From Oscillospiraceae bacterium (GTDB taxonomy: Bacteria > Bacillota > Clostridia > Oscillospirales > Oscillospiraceae), in assembly GCA_017502265.1 (NCBI GenBank), contig JAFVVI010000001.1, positions 1-51,688 of the forward strand: 51,688 bases of DNA, written 5' to 3'. A program made the translations under genes and the position numbers. Shown here in pieces: positions 47,724-51,688 of the stretch (positions are counted from its first letter, which is position 1; each line of letters starts with the position of its first letter). The notes below the pieces were generated by a model, which was not told the origin of the DNA, ran no database searches, and saw only the letters and a program-made list of their open reading frames with translations.

Positions 47724-49061
47724 TCAGACCTCCAGTCGGCGGGTGGATTTTGCCATATGCCATGCGCTGTAGGCGGCTGTGAGCAGCTCCGTCAGGAGCA
47801 TGGCGTACCAGATGCTGTCCGCACCGGCCACGGCGGGGAGCACCAGAATGAGGGCGCCGCTGATGACCACGCCCCGGGCCAGCGATGCGGTCATGGCGAG
47901 GTTCGCCTGCATCATGGCCTGAAAATAATAGGTGGCGAAGACATTGAAGGGCAGCAGCAGGAAGGAAACGCCGTAGATGCGCAGGATCGCCGGAGCGATT
48001 TCGGCCACGGCAGGGGTGGGCGTCATGAAAAAGTTCAGGATCTGCTCCGGGAACAGCAGCATCACCGCCGTCCAGAAGACGCCCATGACCGCGCTTGTCG
48101 CCAAGCCGTATTTCAGGCACCGGCGGATGCGGTCCGGCTGGCCCGCGCCGTAATTCTGGGAGATGATGGGCTGGGCCGCCTGTCCCGCGCCGTAGGCGAG
48201 GCACTGGGCAAAGGGCATGACCTGCGCGAGAACGCCGTAGACCGACAGGGCGTCGGAGCCCAGATGGCCCATGATCTGCCGGTTGAAGAGGATGCCGATG
48301 ATGCCCATGGCGAGGTCGGTGACGGCGGTGGAGCAGCCGTTGAGGGTGATGGCGCCGAGCTTTCGCAGGACACCCGTGGGCCGGACAAGGCGCAGGGTAT
48401 TTTTCTTCCCGAAAAAGTGGAAGAGCATGACGAAGATGCCGACGTACTGCCCCGCTGCCGTGGCAAGGCCCGCGCCGGCGATGCCCATATCCAGCACAAA
48501 AACGCAGACATAGTCGCCCACGCAGTTGAAGGCACCCCCCGCCAGCACCGCAGCGGTGGCGAGGTCGGGATTGCCGTCGTTTCGCAGGTAGGCGGACAGG
48601 ATGTTGCTGAAGACACAGCAGGGAATGGCAAAGAGGATGGGCTTCAGGTACAGCTTCGCAAGGTGCAGCATTTCCTCATCCGCGCCGAAGAAGCAAAACA
48701 GCTCCTCCTGAAATACGCCGATGACCACCATAGCGGCGGTGGAGAGGGCCACGCCGTAGAGCAGGGACAGGGTGAAATATTCCTGCGCCTCCTCTTCCCT
48801 GCCGCTTCCCCGGCAGGCGGCGAAGAGCACCGAGCCGCCGATGCCCGCGAGCAGTCCCAGACAGAAGATGATGCTCCACAGGGGGCTGAACACCGCCAGC
48901 GCCGCGCTGCCGATGGGGCCGTGGTACTGGCCCACCATCATGGCGTCCACCACACCGAAGATCGATGCCACCATGGCGCTGCCCGAGGCGGCAGCCAGAT
49001 ATTTGAAATAAATGGGGCGGATATCGCCCCGAAGCAAGTCCATAGAGTCTTTCGCGCGCAA
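47724..49061 (-). CDS. MATE-family multidrug/Na+ antiporter
   Basis: 445 residues with twelve hydrophobic segments in two homologous halves. FGVVDAMMVGQYHGPIGSAA in the first half and GAGQAAQPIISQNYGAGQ in the second are MATE hallmarks; the FNVFATYYFQAMMQA segment is typical of the DinF/NorM-like clostridial group. The TTG at 49061 has GGAGGG 11 bases upstream; an ATG at 49043 is the alternative start. It is first in the operon with cyclase and VOC genes. The TipAS-type regulator upstream on the same strand may control it. Confidence 0.88.
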   Translation of the reverse strand: MRAKDSMDLLRGDIRPIYFKYLAAASGSAMVASIFGVVDAMMVGQYHGPIGSAALAVFSPLWSIIFCLGLLAGIGGSVLFAACRGSGREEEAQEYFTLSLLYGVALSTAAMVVIGVFQEELFCFFGADEEMLHLAKLYLKPILFAIPCCVFSNILSAYLRNDGNPDLATAAVLAGGAFNCVGDYVCVFVLDMGIAGAGLATAAGQYVGIFVMLFHFFGKKNTLRLVRPTGVLRKLGAITLNGCSTAVTDLAMGIIGILFNRQIMGHLGSDALSVYGVLAQVMPFAQCLAYGAGQAAQPIISQNYGAGQPDRIRRCLKYGLATSAVMGVFWTAVMLLFPEQILNFFMTPTPAVAEIAPAILRIYGVSFLLLPFNVFATYYFQAMMQANLAMTASLARGVVISGALILVLPAVAGADSIWYAMLLTELLTAAYSAWHMAKSTRRLEV

Positions 49062-49146
49062 GGGTCAGGCTCCCTCCTTTTGGATTTCTACCGCTATTTT
49101 AGCGTTTCCGGAGAGATTTGTAAACAGGCTTGGCGGCAAAAAAGAA

Positions 49147-49169
49147 AGGGGGAAGCATCGCTTCCCCCT
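49147..49169. terminator. Left copy of the GGGGGAAGC hairpin flanking repeat R1
   Basis: A 10-base stem AGGGGGAAGC / GCTTCCCCCT with loop ATC. It is identical to 49372-49394. On the minus strand it is followed by TTTCTTTTTT. Confidence 0.75.
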
Positions 49170-49339
49170 CAGACTGTCAAAAAAGCCTCGCAGAGTTTGC
49201 CGCGTCAGCGGCAAATAGAATCAAAATCATTTTCTGTCGGGGCGTGTACCTGACAGAAAATACTTCTCAGGCTGCAAGTGTGCGAGTTGTGCGCCCTTGG
49301 CGCACAAGGAGTGCGCGCAGCAGACTGCAAAAAACTGGC
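49170..49339. repeat. 170-bp dispersed repeat, copy R1
   Basis: Matches 50285-50454 with about 5 differences in 170 bases, same orientation. Internal structure: TTTGCCGC-GTCA-GCGGCAAA (about 49197-49216), ATTTTCTGTC/GACAGAAAAT (10-base inverted repeat, 49229-49261) and GTGCGCC-CTT-GGCGCAC (about 49289-49305). There is no coding capacity beyond short chance frames. Confidence 0.85.
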
Positions 49340-49371
49340 AAAAAAGGCCAGAGGCCTTTTTCGCCAAGCTA
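49340..49371. other. Extra hairpin between repeat R1 and its right flanking terminator
   Basis: AAAAAGGCC-AGA-GGCCTTTTT (49341-49361) extended outward by TGGC/GCCA. It is absent next to copy R2, where the flanking terminator follows the repeat after two bases. Confidence 0.6.
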
Positions 49372-49394
49372 AGGGGGAAGCATCGCTTCCCCCT
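49372..49394 (-). terminator. Right copy of the GGGGGAAGC hairpin, end of the MerR gene
   Basis: Same 23 bases as 49147-49169, located 17 bases after the MerR stop on the minus strand. On the plus strand it is followed by TTT. Confidence 0.75.
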
Positions 49395-49410
49395 TTCCGG
49401 ATGGGTTTGA

Positions 49411-50166
49411 TCAGATCCAGCGCTGGACGGCGTCGCAGAGCAGCTGGGCGCAGCCCTCCACGGCCCGGTCGTAATAGGCCGTGAACCGCCCGTCGGCGAC
49501 GTACATCATGGCGATGCCCCGGTGCATCTGGGCAGAATATTTGGGATTTGCCAACGTCAGCCACTGTCTGTGGAGCTGGGCGATTTCCTTTGCTTCCTCA
49601 CTGTCTGCGCCGGCATTCGCCTTCACAGCGGACTCCAGACGGCTGAGGATCTCAGCCTCCAGCGTCTGCCACCGGGCAAATTCCTCCTCGGTCAGGTGCA
49701 TCATCTGCCGGTTGGCGGCGTCCACCTGTTCCCTGCCGTATTTCTGCCGGGCTTCGGCGCCGTATTTGTCTTCGTTTTCCCGGAGCAGTTCTTCTTTCAA
49801 TGCCCGGAATTTTTCTCTGTCGCTCATCGTTTCTTCTCCTTTCAAGTGTCGGATGGTCTGCTGCACCGTCCGGATCAGCGCCTCGGTCTGACTTTTCCGA
49901 TCCTCCAGTGCCTGCAGGTGCTCCTCCATGGCCGTCAGCATATCGAAATCCTTTTCATACAGGATTTTCTGAATGGTTTTCAGCTCGAAGCCCCGCTGGC
50001 GGTAGAAGAGGATCTGCTGCAGCAGCATCACCTTTTCCGCCCCGTAGCAGCGGTAGCCGCCCTCCGTCACCCGGTCGGGCTTCAGCAGGCCGATCTCGTC
50101 GTAATAGCGCAGTGTGCGGGTGCTGACCCCCGCCAGCCGGGACAGCTCCCGGATGCCGTATTCCAT
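49411..50166 (-). CDS. MerR-family regulator with TipAS antibiotic-binding domain
   Basis: 251 residues starting MEYGIRELSRLAGVSTRTLR, the MerR winged helix, with RRYYDEIGLL-type continuation, a dimerisation coiled coil (about 80-115) and a C-terminal helical domain (about 145-251, with MMHLTEEEFARWQTLEAEIL and YSAQMHRGIAMMYVADGRF) matching TipAS, the fold that binds thiopeptides and other drugs. GGAGGTGAGTCC precedes the start. It is probably autoregulated and may activate the downstream MATE gene. Confidence 0.88.
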   Translation of the reverse strand: MEYGIRELSRLAGVSTRTLRYYDEIGLLKPDRVTEGGYRCYGAEKVMLLQQILFYRQRGFELKTIQKILYEKDFDMLTAMEEHLQALEDRKSQTEALIRTVQQTIRHLKGEETMSDREKFRALKEELLRENEDKYGAEARQKYGREQVDAANRQMMHLTEEEFARWQTLEAEILSRLESAVKANAGADSEEAKEIAQLHRQWLTLANPKYSAQMHRGIAMMYVADGRFTAYYDRAVEGCAQLLCDAVQRWI

Positions 50167-50185
50167 GGACTCACCTCCTGAGAAC

Positions 50186-50216
50186 AGGATAACACTTGAC
50201 GCCGCGTCAATGTCAA
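50186..50216 (-). promoter_or_regulatory. MerR-type promoter with 19-base spacer and central palindrome
   Basis: On the minus strand, TTGACA (50216-50211) and TATCCT (50191-50186) are 19 bases apart, the overlong spacing MerR activators correct. The spacer contains the perfect palindrome TTGACGC-G-GCGTCAA (50210-50196). Confidence 0.85.
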
Positions 50217-50260
50217 GGACTTTTTTCATTTTATTTCTTTACCGGCTGTCTGTCAATAAA

Positions 50261-50284
50261 AAACCACGGCTTTCGCCGTGGTTT
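50261..50284. terminator. Left copy of the ACCACGGC hairpin flanking repeat R2
   Basis: A 10-base stem AAACCACGGC / GCCGTGGTTT with loop TTTC. It is identical to 50457-50480. On the minus strand it is followed by TTTTATTG. Confidence 0.8.
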
Positions 50285-50454
50285 CAGGCTGTAGAAAAAG
50301 CCTCGCAGAGTTTGCCGCGTCAGCAGCAAATAAAATCAAAATCATTTTCTGTCGGGGCGTGTACCTGACAGAAAATACTTCTCAGGCTGCAAGTGTGCGA
50401 GTTGTGCGCCCTTGGCGCACAAGGAGTGCGCGCAGCAGACTGCAAAAAACTGGC
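50285..50454. repeat. 170-bp dispersed repeat, copy R2
   Basis: Second copy of the repeat at 49170-49339. The first internal stem has one change (GCAGCAAA), which is a C-A mismatch on the plus strand but a G-U pair if the minus strand is the RNA. Confidence 0.85.
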
Positions 50455-50456
50455 GA

Positions 50457-50480
50457 AAACCACGGCTTTCGCCGTGGTTT
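50457..50480. terminator. Right copy of the ACCACGGC hairpin, end of the rubredoxin gene
   Basis: Same 24 bases as 50261-50284, 8 bases after the rubredoxin stop on the minus strand. On the plus strand it is followed by TTTTTCGG. Confidence 0.8.
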
Positions 50481-50487
50481 TTTTCGG

Positions 50488-50643
50488 TTATTCAGCGGAG
50501 AAATTGTCCTTGTCCACTGCGCAGAGGGGGCACTCGAAGTCGTCGGGGAGATCCTCCCACTTGGTGCCGGGGGCAATGCCGCCCTCGGGGTAGCCCTGAG
50601 TCTCGTCGTATTCCCAGCCGCAAACGTCGCAAATATATTTCAT
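50488..50643 (-). CDS. Rubredoxin
   Basis: 51 residues, MKYICDVCGWEYDETQG at the start and FECPLCAVDKDNF near the end. The two CxxC pairs bind one iron; length and spacing are those of a classical rubredoxin. It is a small cytoplasmic electron carrier, the usual donor to superoxide reductase and rubrerythrin in anaerobes. GGAGGTAATCACT precedes the start. Its upstream region is the minus-strand half of dispersed element copy B: promoter TTTACA/TATGAT at 50795-50767, then a terminator-like hairpin at 50756-50732. Confidence 0.95.
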   Translation of the reverse strand: MKYICDVCGWEYDETQGYPEGGIAPGTKWEDLPDDFECPLCAVDKDNFSAE

Positions 50644-50731
50644 AGTGATTACCTCCGTGTGTATTTTTTGTATTTTTGATGGCTTTATACTACCACGGAA
50701 AGCGAAATCATTCTGTGACTTTCTCACAAAC

Positions 50732-51026
50732 AAAAAGCGGCGGCACGCAGGCCGCCCAACATAAACATCATATCACATCTGAATGCCTCTGTAAATGCTC
50801 CGTTTCTCCAAACTTTTGCCCATTCTTTTATGGAAGATCCCATCTTGTAAAATCCACAGAAGCGCTGTAATATGAAAGTACCACAAAGGAGTGAGTCCAA
50901 TGTACAAGTAAATCTCTAAACTACAGAAAGAGAGGTTACGTAAAATGCTGGAGCCCAACAACTGCATGAAGTGACCCCTGATGCGTCGGTATCATTCGCC
51001 GGCAAAATCAGGGGTCACTTCTTTTG
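50732..51026. repeat. Copy B of the roughly 295-bp bidirectional element (copy A at 17308)
   Basis: Same order of blocks as 17308-17602. Minus strand: TTTACA (50795-50790) and TATGAT (50772-50767), spacer 17, then hairpin GGCGGC-CTGCGT-GCCGCC (50756-50739) and a GCTTTTTG tail, upstream of rubredoxin. Plus strand: promoter TTGTAA (50845-50850) and TAATAT (50868-50873), spacer 17. Confidence 0.75.
50880..51026 (+). ncRNA. Putative small RNA with two mini-ORFs (copy B)
   Basis: About 145 nt, ending at a 14-base terminator stem AAGTGACCCCTGAT / ATCAGGGGTCACTT (50969-50982 with 51007-51020) and CTTTTG. It contains AAAGGAG before ATG TAC AAG TAA (50900-50911, MYK) and GAGAGG before ATG...TGA (50945-50974, MLEPNNCMK). 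The second stop lies in the terminator's left arm. Confidence 0.6.
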
Positions 51027-51058
51027 CAGGGACACCCCGGTTGGGGTGTCCCTGTTTT
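51027..51058 (+). terminator. Second terminator downstream of the copy B RNA
   Basis: A 12-base stem CAGGGACACCCC / GGGGTGTCCCTG with loop GGTT and a TTTTAT tail. Confidence 0.75.
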
Positions 51059-51075
51059 ATGCTCCGGTGCGCCGC

Positions 51076-51102
51076 AAAAAGGGCGGCCCGAAAGGGCCGC
51101 CC
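51076..51102 (-). terminator. Terminator of the SLH-domain gene
   Basis: On the minus strand a 9-base stem GGGCGGCCC / GGGCCGCCC with loop TTTC and a TTTTT tail, about 110 bases after the stop at 51215. I see nothing else in 51103-51214. Confidence 0.75.
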
Positions 51103-51214
51103 TCTGCGATTTGGGAGCTTACTGTTTCAGATGTGTACAATGCCGGACCACACGTGTTTTACTCGTCTGTCGACACGCACAAGCTGCGACAGTTTACTTG
51201 TCGGCGTTGCCGAC

Positions 51215-51688
51215 TTACTTGTTATAAGTGCGGTACAGGAAGGTGACGACCTGTGCGCGGTTGCAGATGTTGTCCACACCGAAGGCGGTGGTGGAGATGC
51301 CGTTTGTAATGTCGTTCTCAACAGCCCAAGCAACTGCAGTGGTGTAGAACTGGCCGTCCTTCACGTCGGCGAAGGAAACCTCAGCCTCGGACTTGGGGCT
51401 GCCCATGGCGCGCCACAGGAACGTGACGACCTGGGCACGGTTGCACTCGACCATGGGGCCGAAGGTGGTCTTGGTCAGACCGTTGGTGATCTCATTCTCC
51501 ACGGCCCACAGAACGGCCTTGTAGAAGAAGTCGCCCTCCTTCACGTCGGTGAAGGGATTCTCCTTGGTGGTGGGCTCGGGGGAACCGGCGGCACGCCACA
51601 GGAAGGTGACGACCTGTGCACGCTGGCAGTTGCCGTCGGGGTTGAAGAGGGTGTCGGTGGCACCGGTGGTGATGCCCTTCTCAACGGC
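51215..51688 (-). CDS. S-layer-homology (SLH) domain protein, C-terminal part (cut by window edge)
   Basis: 158 codons open to the right edge. Three SLH repeats are visible, each built as FxDVKxGxFYxxAVxWAVExxITxG followed by CNRAQVVTFLWRAxG; for example ENPFTDVKEGDFFYKAVLWA and VSFADVKDGQFYTTAVAWA. SLH triplets anchor surface proteins to pyruvylated secondary cell-wall polymers. The protein ends directly after the third repeat (LYRTYNK), the usual position for a C-terminal anchor. The functional N-terminal part is outside the window. Confidence 0.92.
   Translation of the reverse strand, partial: AVEKGITTGATDTLFNPDGNCQRAQVVTFLWRAAGSPEPTTKENPFTDVKEGDFFYKAVLWAVENEITNGLTKTTFGPMVECNRAQVVTFLWRAMGSPKSEAEVSFADVKDGQFYTTAVAWAVENDITNGISTTAFGVDNICNRAQVVTFLYRTYNK

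Noticed and set aside
50393-50593. Short frames inside the 170-bp repeats (such as one beginning MCELCALGAQG)
   Set aside because: The same peptide start appears in both repeat copies only because the DNA is repeated; frames run into different flanks and into the rubredoxin gene on the other strand.
1-51688. CRISPR arrays
   Set aside because: I saw no regularly spaced short direct repeats and no cas-like genes.

Overview
The window looks like the chromosome of a strictly anaerobic, low-to-medium GC Clostridia species (Bacillota), probably an Oscillospiraceae/Ruminococcaceae-type gut commensal. Supporting evidence is a desulfoferrodoxin, a rubredoxin, ferredoxin-domain aldo/keto reductases, strong GGAGG ribosome binding sites, and an S-layer-homology protein with repeats of the kind common in that group. 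The housekeeping stretches are visibly GC-rich. Several blocks (about 5.2-6.8, 8.7-13.5, 20.9-23.1 and 28.9-39 kb) are visibly AT-richer and read as accessory DNA. The organism assignment is inference; no rRNA or complete tRNA is present.

Layout. 0-5 kb: desulfoferrodoxin (cut by the window edge), a small unknown protein, a HAD hydrolase plus amidohydrolase pair, a NERD-nuclease-like protein with a zinc finger, a YgjP-type metalloprotease, and a flavodoxin-like oxidoreductase. 5.3-6.8 kb: an AT-rich three-gene cassette of an ExbB/TolQ-like channel, an ExbD/TolR-like partner and a small anchored protein, which is unexpected in a single-membrane organism. 6.8-8.5 kb: a PLP enzyme and a CPBP protease. 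8.8-13.5 kb: a 1551-residue GHKL-ATPase/DUF3883 protein of defence type. 14.2-20.9 kb: an ABC-F ribosome-protection gene behind a leader-peptide attenuator, a rhodanese lipoprotein with a lysophospholipase, a chloramphenicol-acetyltransferase-like gene coupled to a CDP-alcohol phosphatidyltransferase, pnuC, and a zinc alcohol dehydrogenase. 20.9-23.1 kb: a type II restriction-modification pair. 23.2-28.0 kb: a tightly coupled six-gene operon (TatD, hydrolase, TIGR04076, nitroreductase, two aldo/keto reductases).

28.2-41.4 kb is an accessory region: a small serine recombinase, an operon of two unknown proteins plus a CbxX/EccA-like AAA+ ATPase, a large lipoprotein coupled to a ComEC-like metallo-beta-lactamase lipoprotein, IS21 remnants, an XRE + unknown + PD-(D/E)XK nuclease module, a second XRE regulator, and a Fic protein lacking the inhibitory glutamate, coupled to a small DUF6809-like protein. 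It ends at a 3' fragment of tRNA-Ala(GGC) that looks like an integration scar. Directly beyond lies a retron (promoter, msr-msd RNA, reverse transcriptase) with no recognisable effector. 42.7-51.7 kb returns to GC-rich genes: DUF1349, an M13 peptidase, a ceramidase-like hydrolase, VOC/cyclase/MATE genes, a TipAS-type MerR regulator, rubredoxin, and the SLH protein.

Two dispersed non-coding repeats stand out. One, about 295 bp, occurs at 17.3 kb and 50.7 kb. It encodes a terminated small RNA of about 145 nt with two tiny translated-looking ORFs on the plus strand, and a promoter followed at once by a terminator-like hairpin on the minus strand. The other, 170 bp, occurs at 49.2 kb and 50.3 kb. 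In each case it is flanked by two identical copies of a locus-specific terminator hairpin, as if a mobile unit had inserted into a terminator and duplicated it.
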